64,000 bases of DNA from DATCLS01 sp036563805. GTDB lineage: Bacteria; Actinomycetota; Acidimicrobiia; Acidimicrobiales; VFJN01. The position numbers were made by a program, and so were the translations under genes. Below the pieces are notes generated by a model. The model searched no databases. It saw only the letters and a program-made list of their open reading frames with translations, and had not been told where the DNA came from. Shown piece after piece: positions 28,593 to 37,286 of this stretch; within the stretch, counting starts at the first letter, position 1, and each line of letters opens with the position of its first letter. The stretch covers positions 62,001 through 126,000 of the forward strand of contig DATCLS010000002.1 in the NCBI GenBank assembly GCA_036563805.1, read 5' to 3'.

Positions 28593-29117
28593 GTGGCCAA
28601 GGCGTCGGAGCCGTCGAAACCGTCGGAGCCGTCCAAACCGTCCAAACCGCGGGTGGGCGACCCGGCGCCCGACTTCAAGCTGCCGGGCACGGACGGATCG
28701 GCCTCGGGCGAGGGGCACCGCGACTACACGCTGTCGGAGTGGCGGGGCCGGCCCGTGGTGCTGGTCTTCTACCCGGGCGACGGCACCCCGGTCTGCACCC
28801 GCCAGCTCAACACGTACACGGCCGACATCGGCGAGTTCGAATCGCTCGATGCCCAGATCCTGGCCATCAGCCCCCAGTCGGTCGAGAGCCACGACCGGTT
28901 CAGCGCCGAGCAGGGCGGCTTCGGCTTCCCCCTGCTGGCCGACGTCGACAAGGAGGTCGGCCGACGCTACGGGATCATCGGGCCGGTCGGCTTCTACCGG
29001 CGGTCGATCTTCGTGGTCGACGGCGCGGGCGTGATCCGCTACGTCCACCGCGGGGTGGCGGGGCTGTCGTTCCGGCCCACCGCCGAGCTCGTGGCCGCCG
29101 TGCGCGCCGCCGCCTGA
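28593..29117 (+). CDS. Peroxiredoxin (AhpC/TSA, BCP-like)
   Basis: Thiol peroxidase of 174 residues. The peroxidatic Cys is in YPGDGTPVCTRQL (about residue 69), with the conserved Pro, Thr and a later Arg. No resolving Cys is evident five residues later, so it is 1-Cys or uses a partner thiol. The N-terminus is a low-complexity EPSKPSEPSKPSKP tail encoded by 9-bp repeats. Its GTG start immediately follows the yebC stop. Confidence 0.9.
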   Translation: MAKASEPSKPSEPSKPSKPRVGDPAPDFKLPGTDGSASGEGHRDYTLSEWRGRPVVLVFYPGDGTPVCTRQLNTYTADIGEFESLDAQILAISPQSVESHDRFSAEQGGFGFPLLADVDKEVGRRYGIIGPVGFYRRSIFVVDGAGVIRYVHRGVAGLSFRPTAELVAAVRAAA

Positions 29118-29190
29118 CCGCCGCCGGCGGCACCGCCGGCCGCGAGACGGCCCACTCGCCGGGATCCACCGGCGCCCGGGCCCGGTCCGC

Positions 29191-29196
29191 TAGGTT
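29191..29196 (+). promoter_or_regulatory. -10 element of ruvCAB
   Basis: TAGGTT ends 8 nt before GTG 29205. Confidence 0.55.
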
Positions 29197-29204
29197 ACGA
29201 ACCC

Positions 29205-29714
29205 GTGTTCGTGCTCGGCATCGACCCCGGCCTGTCGCGCTGCGGCTACGGCGTGGTCGAGCGGTCGGGGCGCCGCCCCCGGGCCGTGGCGGCGGGCGTG
29301 ATGCGCACCGACCCGGCCCTGGCGGTGCCCCAGCGGCTCGCCGCCCTGCAGGCCGACGTGCGGGCGCTGCTGGCCGAGCACCGGCCCGACGTGGTGGCCG
29401 TCGAGCGCGTGTTGTTCCAGGTCAACGCCCGCACCGCCATCCCCGTGGCCCAGGCCGCCGGGGTGGCCATGGTCGAGGCCGTGGCGGCCGGGTGCGAGGT
29501 CGTCGAGTACTCGCCCAACCAGGTCAAGCAGGCGGTCGCCGGGTCGGGCGCCGCCGGCAAGGAGCAGATCGAGCGCATGGTGCAGACACTGCTGGGCATC
29601 GCCCACCCGCTGCGTCCGGTCGACGCCGCCGACGCCGTGGCGCTGGCGCTGTGCCACGTCGCCCACGCCCCGCTCCGGCGGCGGCTGGCGGCCGAGCCGG
29701 GGGTGGGGCGGTGA
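29205..29714 (+). CDS. ruvC: Holliday junction endonuclease RuvC
   Basis: Resolves four-way junctions as a dimer. The 169-residue RNase H-fold protein begins FVLGIDPGLSRCGYGVVE with catalytic Asp7. The second acid is in VVAVERVLF, and the C-terminal acids are in DAADAVALALCH. PNQVKQAVAGSGAAGKEQ is the DNA-contacting helix region. It overlaps ruvA by 4 bp (GTGA) and heads ruvC-ruvA-ruvB. Confidence 0.97.
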   Translation: MFVLGIDPGLSRCGYGVVERSGRRPRAVAAGVMRTDPALAVPQRLAALQADVRALLAEHRPDVVAVERVLFQVNARTAIPVAQAAGVAMVEAVAAGCEVVEYSPNQVKQAVAGSGAAGKEQIERMVQTLLGIAHPLRPVDAADAVALALCHVAHAPLRRRLAAEPGVGR

Positions 29715-30319
29715 TCGGGTCGCTGCGGGGTCGGCTCCTCGAGCGGGGGGCCGACGAGATCCTGGTCGAGGCCGGCGGCGTCGGCTACCGGGTGGTGGTG
29801 TCGCCGACCACGGCCGTGGCGCTGGGCGACGTGGGCGACGAGGTGTTCGTCTGGGTCCACCACCACGTCCGCGAGGACGCCCACACGCTCTACGGCTTCG
29901 CCGGCCGCGACGAGCGCCGCACGTTCGAGGCCCTCATCGGCGCCCATGGCGTGGGGCCGGCGCTGGCGCTGGCCATCCTCTCGGTCCACGCGCCCCCGGC
30001 CCTGGCCCGCATCCTGGCCGACGACGACGTGGCCGCCCTGTGCCTCGTGCCCGGTGTGGGGAAGAAGACGGCCGCCCGGCTGCTCGTCGAGCTCAAGTCC
30101 CGCCTCGACGTGCCCGACACCGGTGGCGTGCCGGCGGGCGTCGGGGCGGGGGGCAACGGGGCGGGCGCGCCGAGCGCCCACGCCGATGTCCGCGAGGCGC
30201 TGGCCGGCCTGGGCTACGGCCCTGACGAGATCCGGCTGGCCACGGCCGAGCTGCCCGACGACGGCGACGCCTCGACGCTGCTGCGCGAGGCGCTCCAGAG
30301 GCTGGCGGCGAGCCGGTGA
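29711..30319 (+). CDS. ruvA: Holliday junction branch migration protein RuvA
   Basis: Junction-binding subunit of the RuvAB motor, 202 residues. The N-terminal OB fold starts IGSLRGRLLERGADEILVEA. The tandem helix-hairpin-helix domain contains GVGPALALAILS and VPGVGKKTAARLLVELK. A Gly/Ala linker leads to the RuvB-binding domain III (DVREALAGLGYGPDEI). The GTG overlaps the ruvC stop. Confidence 0.97.
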   Translation: MIGSLRGRLLERGADEILVEAGGVGYRVVVSPTTAVALGDVGDEVFVWVHHHVREDAHTLYGFAGRDERRTFEALIGAHGVGPALALAILSVHAPPALARILADDDVAALCLVPGVGKKTAARLLVELKSRLDVPDTGGVPAGVGAGGNGAGAPSAHADVREALAGLGYGPDEIRLATAELPDDGDASTLLREALQRLAASR

Positions 30320-30329
30320 GGGCGGCCCG

Positions 30330-31367
30330 GTGGTGAGGGAGGAGCTGCTCGACCCGTCCCCCGGGCCCGACGAGGCCGCGGTCGAGAGCGGGCTGCGGCC
30401 CCGGCGGCTGGCCGAGTTCGTCGGCCAGTCCGAGCTCAAGGCCCACCTCGAGATCGTGCTCGAGGCGGCCCGACGCCGGGGCCAGGCGCCCGACCACCTG
30501 CTGTTCAGCGGCCCGCCCGGGCTGGGCAAGACGACGCTGGCCGGCATCATCGCCAACGAGGTCGACGCCCACCTCCAGACGACGTCGGGGCCGGCGCTCG
30601 AGCGGGCCGGCGACCTGGCCGCCATCCTCACCCAGCTCGAGCCGGGCGACGTGCTGTTCGTCGACGAGATCCACCGGCTGCCCCGGGCGGTGGAGGAGGT
30701 CCTCTACCCGGCGATGGAGGACTTCCAGCTCGATATCGTCCTGGGCAAGGGCCCGGCCGCCCGGTCGATCCGGCTCGACCTGCCCCGGTTCACGCTGGTG
30801 GGCGCCACGACCCGCACGGGCTCGATCACCGGGCCCCTGCGCGACCGGTTCGGGCTGGTGGCCCGGCTCGACTACTACACGGCCGCCGACCTCGAGGCCA
30901 TCGTGTCCCGGAGCGCCGAGATCGTGGGCGTGAAGATCGACGCCGAGGGGTGCGCCGAGATCGCCCGCCGGGCCCGGGGCACGCCCCGCATCGCCAACCG
31001 GCTGCTGCGCCGGGTGCGCGACTTCGCGGAGGTGCGGGGCGACGGCACGGTCGACCGCGAGACGGCCCGCGAGGGCCTGGCGCTGTTCGGGGTCGACGAC
31101 CGGGGGCTCGACAAGGTCGACCGGGCCATCCTGACGGCCCTGTGCGAGCGCTTCCTGGGCGGGCCGGTCGGGCTGTCGACGCTGGCCATCAGCGTCGGCG
31201 AGCAGACCGAGACGGTCGAGGACGTCTACGAGCCGTTCCTCATCCAGCAGGGCCTGATCATGCGCACGCCGCGGGGGCGGGTGGCGCTGCCCACCGCCTG
31301 GGAGCACCTCGGGCTCACGCCCCCGTCCGACCGGTCGCCGGAGCCGCCCAGCCTGTTCGGCGGGTGA
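30330..31367 (+). CDS. ruvB: Holliday junction branch migration ATPase RuvB
   Basis: Hexameric AAA+ motor, 345 residues. Walker A GPPGLGKTTLA (about residues 61-71), Walker B VLFVDEIHRL, sensor 1 VGATTRTG, the Arg finger region GPLRDRFG and the C-terminal winged helix (GGPVGLSTLAISVGEQTETV, then RTPRGRVALP) are all present. Two adjacent GTG codons (30330, 30333) are equally possible starts, 10 bp after ruvA. Confidence 0.97.
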   Translation: MVREELLDPSPGPDEAAVESGLRPRRLAEFVGQSELKAHLEIVLEAARRRGQAPDHLLFSGPPGLGKTTLAGIIANEVDAHLQTTSGPALERAGDLAAILTQLEPGDVLFVDEIHRLPRAVEEVLYPAMEDFQLDIVLGKGPAARSIRLDLPRFTLVGATTRTGSITGPLRDRFGLVARLDYYTAADLEAIVSRSAEIVGVKIDAEGCAEIARRARGTPRIANRLLRRVRDFAEVRGDGTVDRETAREGLALFGVDDRGLDKVDRAILTALCERFLGGPVGLSTLAISVGEQTETVEDVYEPFLIQQGLIMRTPRGRVALPTAWEHLGLTPPSDRSPEPPSLFGG

Positions 31368-31448
31368 CGGCCCGTCCGACGGGGCCGCCGACGGCCCGCC
31401 CACGCGGCTTGCGGGCGCCCGCCTGTCGGCCGGCCGGGCGGGGGCCGC

Positions 31449-31454
31449 TACGGT
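31449..31454 (+). promoter_or_regulatory. -10 element of queA-tgt
   Basis: TACGGT ends 11 nt before ATG 31466. Confidence 0.4.
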
Positions 31455-31465
31455 TGCCGCGCCGC

Positions 31466-32572
31466 ATGGACCTCGATCTGTTCGCCTACGACCTGCCCGA
31501 GCGCGCCGTCGCCCAGCGGCCGGCCGAGCCGCGCGACGCGGCGCGCCTGCTGGTCGACCGGGGCCCGAAGGCGCCGCCCGAGCACCGGATCGTGCGTGAC
31601 CTGCCCTCGCTCGTCGGGCCGGGCGACCTGCTGGTGGTCAACACCACCCGGGTCCTGCCGGCCCGCCTGCGGCTGCGGAAGGAGACCGGTGGACAGGCCG
31701 AGGTGCTGGTGCTCGAGCGCACCGGCCCCGGTACCTGGGAGGCGCTGGTCCGGCCCGGCCGCCGGCTCCCGCCCGGGACCGTGCTGGTGGCGGGGGACGA
31801 CCTCGCCGTCGAGGTGGGGGAGCCGGTGGCCGACGACGGCCGCCGCCTGGTCCGCCTGCTCCTCGGCGGCACCGCCGGTGGTGATGCCGCGAACGGTGAC
31901 GGCGGGAACGGCGACGGCGAGCAGTCGAGCCTGCGCGCCGAGCTGGCCGCGCTCGACCGCTACGGCGCCGTCCCCCTGCCGCCCTACATAACCGCCCCGC
32001 TCGACGACCCCGAGCGCTACCAGACCGTGTACGCCGAACGGCCGGCCTCGGTGGCGGCCCCGACCGCCGGTCTGCACCTGACGCCCGCCGTGCTCGACGC
32101 CTGCCGGGCCGCCGGCGCCCGCGTCGAGCCGGTCGAGCTGATCGTGGGCCTGGGCACGTTCCGGCCCATCGCCACGCCCCGGGTCGAGGACCACCGCATG
32201 CACGCCGAGCGCTACCGGGTGCCGCCAGCCACGTGGGAGGCGTGCGCGGCGGCCAGCCGGGTCCTGGCCGTGGGCACGACCACCGTCCGGGCGCTGGAGG
32301 CGGCCGCCGTCACCGGCGAGCTGTCCGGCCGCACCGACCTGTTCATCCGCCGGCCCTGGCGGTGGCGGGTGGTGGACGCCCTGCTGACCAACTTCCACAT
32401 GCCGCGCTCGTCGCTGCTCGTGCTGGTCGACGCACTGGTCGGGCCCCGGTGGCGGCAGCTGTACGCCGAGGCGCTGGCCGAGGGCTACCGGTTCCTGTCG
32501 TTCGGCGACGCCATGCTGCTCGAGCGCGACGACGAGGTGGCGTCCCGCGCCGAGCCCGAGGAGCCGGCGTGA
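31466..32572 (+). CDS. queA: S-adenosylmethionine:tRNA ribosyltransferase-isomerase QueA
   Basis: Converts preQ1-tRNA to epoxyqueuosine-tRNA in queuosine synthesis. Motifs in order: LFAYDLPERAVAQRPAEPRD, LLVVNTTRVLPARL, VPLPPYI, VYAERPASVAAPTAGLH and TNFHMPRSSLLVLVDAL. 368 residues, with a Gly/Asn/Asp insertion around 145-155 (GGDAANGDGGNGDGEQ). It overlaps tgt by 4 bp, so the two queuosine steps are translationally coupled. Confidence 0.96.
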   Translation: MDLDLFAYDLPERAVAQRPAEPRDAARLLVDRGPKAPPEHRIVRDLPSLVGPGDLLVVNTTRVLPARLRLRKETGGQAEVLVLERTGPGTWEALVRPGRRLPPGTVLVAGDDLAVEVGEPVADDGRRLVRLLLGGTAGGDAANGDGGNGDGEQSSLRAELAALDRYGAVPLPPYITAPLDDPERYQTVYAERPASVAAPTAGLHLTPAVLDACRAAGARVEPVELIVGLGTFRPIATPRVEDHRMHAERYRVPPATWEACAAASRVLAVGTTTVRALEAAAVTGELSGRTDLFIRRPWRWRVVDALLTNFHMPRSSLLVLVDALVGPRWRQLYAEALAEGYRFLSFGDAMLLERDDEVASRAEPEEPA

Positions 32573-33717
32573 CGCTCAGCTTCGCGGTCGAGGCGACGTG
32601 CGGCGCGGCCCGCACCGGTACGGTCACCACCGCCCGCGGCACGTTCCGGACGCCGTGCTTCATGCCGGTCGGCACCCGGGGCGCGGTGCGGACGCTGGCC
32701 GCCGACGACCTCGAGGCGCTGGGCGCCGAGGTCGTGCTGGGCAACACCTACCACCTGATGCTCCGGCCGGGCGCCGAGCGGGTGGCCAACCTGGGCGGCC
32801 TGCACGGGTTCATGGACTGGTCGGGCCACGTGCTCACCGACTCGGGGGGCTATCAGGTGTTCTCGCTCGAGCCCAAGGTCGACGACGACGGCGTGACGTT
32901 CGCCTCGACCTACGACGGCCAGCAGGTCCACCTGACCCCGGAGGGGGCCGTCGACGTCCAGGTCCTGCTGAACAGCGACATCCAGATGGTGCTGGACGTC
33001 TGCCCGCCGCTCCCGTCCCCGCCGGAGGTCGTGCGCCGGGCCGTCGACCGCACGGCGCTGTGGGCCGAGCGGGCCCGCAAGGCGTTCCTCGACCACGGGC
33101 GGCCGGACCTCAACCAGTTCGGCATCGTCCAGGGTGGGGTCGACCTCGACCTGCGGGCCGAGAGCGCCGAGCGCACGGTGGCCATCGGCTTCGACGGCTA
33201 CGCCGTGGGCGGGCTGTCGGTGGGGGAGGACCGTAGCCAGATGCTGCCCGCGCTCGAGGCCGCGGTCGCCGCCCTGCCGGCCGACCAGCCCCGCTACTTC
33301 ATGGGCCTGGGCGACCCGATGGGGATCGTCGACGCCGTGGCCCGGGGCGTCGACATGTTCGACTGCGTGCTGCCCACCCGGCTCGCCCGCCACGGCACGA
33401 TGCTCACGTCGACGGGGCGCCTGAACCTCCGCAACCGCCGCTTCGCCGACGACGCCGGCCCGCTCGACGAGGCCTGCGGATGCCCGGTGTGCGCCCGGTG
33501 GTCGCGGGGCTACCTGCGCCACTTGCTGTCGGTGGACGAGCCGACGGCACCTCGCCTGCTCACCCTGCACAACGTCTGGTGGACGATCGACCTGGTGCGC
33601 CGGGTCCGGTCGGCCGTCGAGGCGGGCACGCTGCCCGCGTTGCGGGCCGAGCTCGCCGCCGTCTGGGAGCCCGGCGGCGCGGACGCCGCCGCTGACGGCC
33701 CCGACACCGCCTCCTGA
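32569..33717 (+). CDS. tgt: tRNA-guanine transglycosylase
   Basis: Exchanges G34 for preQ1 in GUN anticodons. The 382-residue TIM barrel has the catalytic Asp in LTDSGGYQVFSL, the second Asp in GVDMFDCVLPTRLARHG, the GGLSVGE block and the zinc site C-x-C-x2-C plus His in CGCPVCARWSRGYLRHLL. GTG start inside the queA stop (GTGA). Confidence 0.97.
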   Translation: MTLSFAVEATCGAARTGTVTTARGTFRTPCFMPVGTRGAVRTLAADDLEALGAEVVLGNTYHLMLRPGAERVANLGGLHGFMDWSGHVLTDSGGYQVFSLEPKVDDDGVTFASTYDGQQVHLTPEGAVDVQVLLNSDIQMVLDVCPPLPSPPEVVRRAVDRTALWAERARKAFLDHGRPDLNQFGIVQGGVDLDLRAESAERTVAIGFDGYAVGGLSVGEDRSQMLPALEAAVAALPADQPRYFMGLGDPMGIVDAVARGVDMFDCVLPTRLARHGTMLTSTGRLNLRNRRFADDAGPLDEACGCPVCARWSRGYLRHLLSVDEPTAPRLLTLHNVWWTIDLVRRVRSAVEAGTLPALRAELAAVWEPGGADAAADGPDTAS

Positions 33718-33771
33718 CGACCCCGGCCGGCGGAGCCGTCCGGCGATGCCGGCGGCACGCATACGGCGCGT

Positions 33772-33777
33772 TAACCT
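33772..33777 (+). promoter_or_regulatory. -10 element of yajC-secD-secF
   Basis: TAACCT ends 12 nt before ATG 33790. Confidence 0.4.
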
Positions 33778-33789
33778 CGGCCGGTTGCC

Positions 33790-34161
33790 ATGGAAGCCTT
33801 GTTCGTCCTCGTCGCCAGCTTCGGGCTGCTGTGGGTGCTGTTCATCTGGCCCCGCCAGCGTCAGGTCCGGGCCCACCAGCTGCTGGTGGCGTCGCTGGAG
33901 GTGGGCGACGAGGTGATCCTCTCCGCCGGCATCTACGGCCGCATCGTCGCCATGGAGGACGACGACGTCTGGGTGACGGTGGCGCCCGGCGTCGACCTGC
34001 ACGTGGCCCGCCAGGCCGTGCTGCGCCGGGTCGAGCCGGTCGACGACGGCACCGTCGGGGTCGTCGTCGAGGTCGACGAGCCCCGTCCCGAGGCGGACAC
34101 GGGCGACCAGGCAGAACCCCCCGGTCCCGATACCGATCCACCTGCGAGCGAGATGCGCTGA
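33790..34161 (+). CDS. yajC: Preprotein translocase accessory subunit YajC
   Basis: Single-span membrane partner of SecDF. One N-terminal helix (EALFVLVASFGLLWVLFIW) followed by RQRQ, then the conserved VGDEVILSAGIYGRIVAMED domain and an acidic Pro-rich tail. 123 residues. It precedes secD by 3 bp in the classical yajC-secD-secF operon. Confidence 0.94.
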   Translation: MEALFVLVASFGLLWVLFIWPRQRQVRAHQLLVASLEVGDEVILSAGIYGRIVAMEDDDVWVTVAPGVDLHVARQAVLRRVEPVDDGTVGVVVEVDEPRPEADTGDQAEPPGPDTDPPASEMR

Positions 34162-34164
34162 TCC

Positions 34165-35907
34165 ATGCGACGCAAGATCCTGCTCCCGCTCCTGTTCATC
34201 GTGCTGCTGGGCGCCGCGGGGGTGACGGCCACGCTCCTGTCCGGGAGCGGCCCCGAGCTCGGCCTCGATCTGCAGGGCGGCGTGTCGGTCGTGCTGGCCC
34301 CGACGGAGGACGTCTCCGGCGACCAGCTCGACGAGGCCCTCGAGATCATCCGCCAGCGGGTCGACGCTCTCGGCGTGGCCGAGCCCGACATCAGCCGGCA
34401 GGGCGACGCCATCGTCGTCGAGCTTCCGGGCGTGCGAAATCGCGACCGGGCGATCGAGCTGGTCGGCGAGACCGCCGAGCTGCGCTTCCGCCCCGTGCTC
34501 GAGGTGCTCGGCCCGCCGGCCGAGGGGTCCGGCGACGAGGGGTCCGACGAGGGCGGTGAGACCACGACCACCACGGCCGGCGAGGGCGACGAGGGCGAGA
34601 CGACCACCACGACCGGCGAGGGCGACGAGGGCGAGACGACCACCACGACCGCCGGCGAGTCGACGACGACCACCGCCGGCGACGAGGAGGCGCTCGGCCT
34701 GGCCCCCGGCGAGAGCGCGGCCGGCGGCTCCGGCGCCGGCGTGGCGGCCGGCGCCCAGGAGGACGACGGCACGACCACCACGACCGCACCGACGACCACC
34801 ACCACCGCCCCGGCCGACCAGGGCGACCCGACCCGGCTCACGCCCCGGGAGCAGGACGAGGTCGACGCCACGGTCACGCTGGCCGACGAGGACGGCATCC
34901 GCTACCGGCTCGGCCCGGCCCAGGCCACGGGCCGTATCGTCAAGACCGCCCAGGCCGAGATCCCCCAGGGCTCGTGGATCGTCGGCCTCGAGATGCGGGG
35001 CGGCGCCAACGGCATCGACAAGTTCAACGAGATCGCCGCGGAGTGCTTCAACCGCACCGACGTGTGCCCGACGGGCCAGCTGGCGATCGTGCTCGACTCG
35101 GTGGTCCAGTCGGCGCCGACCATCCAGAACCCGAGCTACGAGCCCGACCAGATCCAGATCAGCGGCGACTTCACCGAGTCCGAGGCCAAGGATCTGGCGC
35201 TCGTGCTGCGGTACGGCTCGCTGCCGGTCGAGCTCGAGCGCCAGACCGTCCAGACCGTGTCGGCCTCGCTGGGCGAGGACTCCCTGCGGGCCGGCGTGAT
35301 CGCCGGCTTCACCGGCGTCGGCTTGGTGCTGATCTACATGATCATCTACTACCGGGCCCTGGGCGTCGTGGTCGTGCTCGGCCTGGCGGTGTGGGCCGCG
35401 CTGCTGTGGTCGATCGTCAGCTGGCTGGGCGAGACCCAGGGCCTGGCGCTGACGCTGTCCGGCGTGACCGGCATCATCGTGTCGATCGGCGTGACCGTCG
35501 ACTCCTACGTCGTCTACTTCGAGCGGTTGAAGGACGAGGTGCGGGCCGGGCGGACGCTGCGCACGTCGACCGAGCGCGCCTTCCGGCGGGCGTTCCGCAC
35601 GATCCTGGCCGCCAACATCACGGCGTTCCTGGGGGCCGCCGTGCTGTGGTGGCTGACCGTCGGGTCGGTGCGGGGCTTCGCCTTCTTCCTCGGCCTGTCG
35701 ACCGCCCTCGACGTCGTGGTCGCCTGGTTGTTCACCCAGCCGATGGTCATGTGGCTGTCGCGCAGCCGGGTGTTCGTCGACATGCCGTTCCTGGGCGTGG
35801 CGCGGGGCCTGGCGTCCGTGCCGGGGGCGGAGCTCCGGTCGGGCCCGGGCAGGAGGAGCGGCCGGCCGCCGCGGCCCTCCGGCGCGAAGGCGGGAGCGGG
35901 ACGATGA
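34165..35907 (+). CDS. secD: Protein translocase subunit SecD
   Basis: Proton-driven RND-family component that completes protein export. TM1 is residues 5-24; the GLDLQGGVSVVL motif and the head region P1 follow. Between about residues 129 and 222 P1 is interrupted by a Thr/Glu/Gly low-complexity segment. Five further TMs span about 375-545, including GVTGIIVSIGVTVDSYVVYFER with the conserved Asp. A basic Pro-rich tail ends the 580-residue protein. It overlaps secF by 4 bp (ATGA). Confidence 0.95.
   Translation: MRRKILLPLLFIVLLGAAGVTATLLSGSGPELGLDLQGGVSVVLAPTEDVSGDQLDEALEIIRQRVDALGVAEPDISRQGDAIVVELPGVRNRDRAIELVGETAELRFRPVLEVLGPPAEGSGDEGSDEGGETTTTTAGEGDEGETTTTTGEGDEGETTTTTAGESTTTTAGDEEALGLAPGESAAGGSGAGVAAGAQEDDGTTTTTAPTTTTTAPADQGDPTRLTPREQDEVDATVTLADEDGIRYRLGPAQATGRIVKTAQAEIPQGSWIVGLEMRGGANGIDKFNEIAAECFNRTDVCPTGQLAIVLDSVVQSAPTIQNPSYEPDQIQISGDFTESEAKDLALVLRYGSLPVELERQTVQTVSASLGEDSLRAGVIAGFTGVGLVLIYMIIYYRALGVVVVLGLAVWAALLWSIVSWLGETQGLALTLSGVTGIIVSIGVTVDSYVVYFERLKDEVRAGRTLRTSTERAFRRAFRTILAANITAFLGAAVLWWLTVGSVRGFAFFLGLSTALDVVVAWLFTQPMVMWLSRSRVFVDMPFLGVARGLASVPGAELRSGPGRRSGRPPRPSGAKAGAGR
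34579..34650 (+). repeat. Exact 36-bp tandem duplication inside secD
   Basis: The unit encodes GEGDEGETTTTT and is present twice without mismatch (34579-34614 and 34615-34650), inside a longer Thr-rich segment. Confidence 0.85.
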
Positions 35908-37157
35908 GCGACGAGAAGCGGTCCGAAGTCACGGAGGCAGGCGCCGACGCGGCCGCCGAGGAGCCCGCCGACGCGGGCGCGGCCACCAACGGGTCGACCG
36001 GGGGCGAGGAGGGGCCCAAGCGGTCGATCTGGACGCGCCTCTACCACGGCGAGACCAACTTCGACTTCGTCGGCCGGCGGAACCTGTGGTTCGGCATCTC
36101 GCTGGTGCTGGTCGTCATCGCGTCGGTGTCGCTGATCACGCGGGGCCTCAACCTCGGCATCGACTTCGAGGGCGGCGTCGTGTGGGAGGTGCCCGCCGGC
36201 GACGCCACGGTCCCCGACATCCGGGAGGCCATCAGGGGGCACGACCTGACCGACGCCACCGTCCAGGAGCTGGAGAGCGACGCCGGGCGCGAGATCCGCG
36301 TCGAGGCCGAGCCCGTGTCGCCGGAGCGGAGCGACGCGGTGACCGCGGCGCTGGCCGAGGCGACCGGGTCCGACATCGACGAGGTCGACCTCCAAGCGGT
36401 CGGGCCGACGTGGGGCCGGCAGATCACCGAGAAGGCGCTGCGGGCGCTGGTCGTCTTCCTCGTCCTCGTCACCCTCTACATCACGGTGCGCTTCGAGTTG
36501 AAGATGGCCATCCCCACGCTCGTCGCGTTGCTGCACGACATCATCATCACGGTCGGCACCTACTCGGTGTTCCAGTTCCCCGTGACGCCCGCCACCGTCA
36601 TCGCTTTCCTGACGATCCTCGGCTACTCGATCTACGACGGCATCGTTGTGTTCGACAAGGTCGAGGAGAACATGCGGCGGGTGTCGTCGACCGGGGGCCT
36701 GAGCTACGCCGGCATGGTGAACGTGTCGCTCAACCAGGCGCTGATGCGCTCGCTCAACACCACGATCACCGCGCTGCTGCCGGTCGGGTCGCTGCTGATC
36801 GTCGGCTCGTGGATCATGGGCGCCACGACGCTGGAGGAGTTCGCCCTGGCCCTGCTGATCGGCCTGTTCACCGGCGCCTACTCGTCGCCGTTCATCGCCT
36901 CGCCGCTGCACGCCGTGCTCAAGGAGCGCGAGCCCCGCTACCGCGACATCAAGCTCCGCGTCGAGGCCCGGGGCGGCGACGCCGAGGTCCAGGCCGCCAT
37001 CATCGCCGGGCGAGACGTAAAGGCCGCGGTCGCCGCCCCGGCGGGGGCGAAGGGTGGCTCGAGCTCGGGCTCCAGCGGGGACCGGCCCCGCGTCGTCGCG
37101 CCGTCGGGCCGGGCCATCCCACCCCGGCCCCGCAAGAAGACCCGCGGCCGCCGCTAG
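35904..37157 (+). CDS. secF: Protein translocase subunit SecF
   Basis: Partner of SecD, 417 residues. An acidic Ala-rich tail (about 1-45) precedes FDFVGRRNLWFGISLVLV (TM1) and the LGIDFEGGVVWEV motif. The remaining TMs include FLTILGYSIYDGIVVFDKV and ALMRSLNTTITALLPV, the proton-path residues of the family. The C-terminus is a long basic tail rich in Arg/Lys/Pro. ATG 35904 overlaps the secD stop. Confidence 0.95.
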   Translation: MSDEKRSEVTEAGADAAAEEPADAGAATNGSTGGEEGPKRSIWTRLYHGETNFDFVGRRNLWFGISLVLVVIASVSLITRGLNLGIDFEGGVVWEVPAGDATVPDIREAIRGHDLTDATVQELESDAGREIRVEAEPVSPERSDAVTAALAEATGSDIDEVDLQAVGPTWGRQITEKALRALVVFLVLVTLYITVRFELKMAIPTLVALLHDIIITVGTYSVFQFPVTPATVIAFLTILGYSIYDGIVVFDKVEENMRRVSSTGGLSYAGMVNVSLNQALMRSLNTTITALLPVGSLLIVGSWIMGATTLEEFALALLIGLFTGAYSSPFIASPLHAVLKEREPRYRDIKLRVEARGGDAEVQAAIIAGRDVKAAVAAPAGAKGGSSSGSSGDRPRVVAPSGRAIPPRPRKKTRGRR

Positions 37158-37274
37158 GCCCGGGGCCTCGGGCGCCCGGCGTCGTCGGCTCGTGCGGGCG
37201 GGCCCGGCCGGCCGGGCGACCCGCGTCCCGCACCTGCTGTCCGGGCCGCTGTCCGGGCGGTCGGGACCGGGCGA

Positions 37275-37280
37275 TAACGT
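37275..37280 (+). promoter_or_regulatory. -10 element of apt-relA
   Basis: TAACGT ends 6 nt before ATG 37287. Confidence 0.55.
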
Positions 37281-37286
37281 CCGGCC

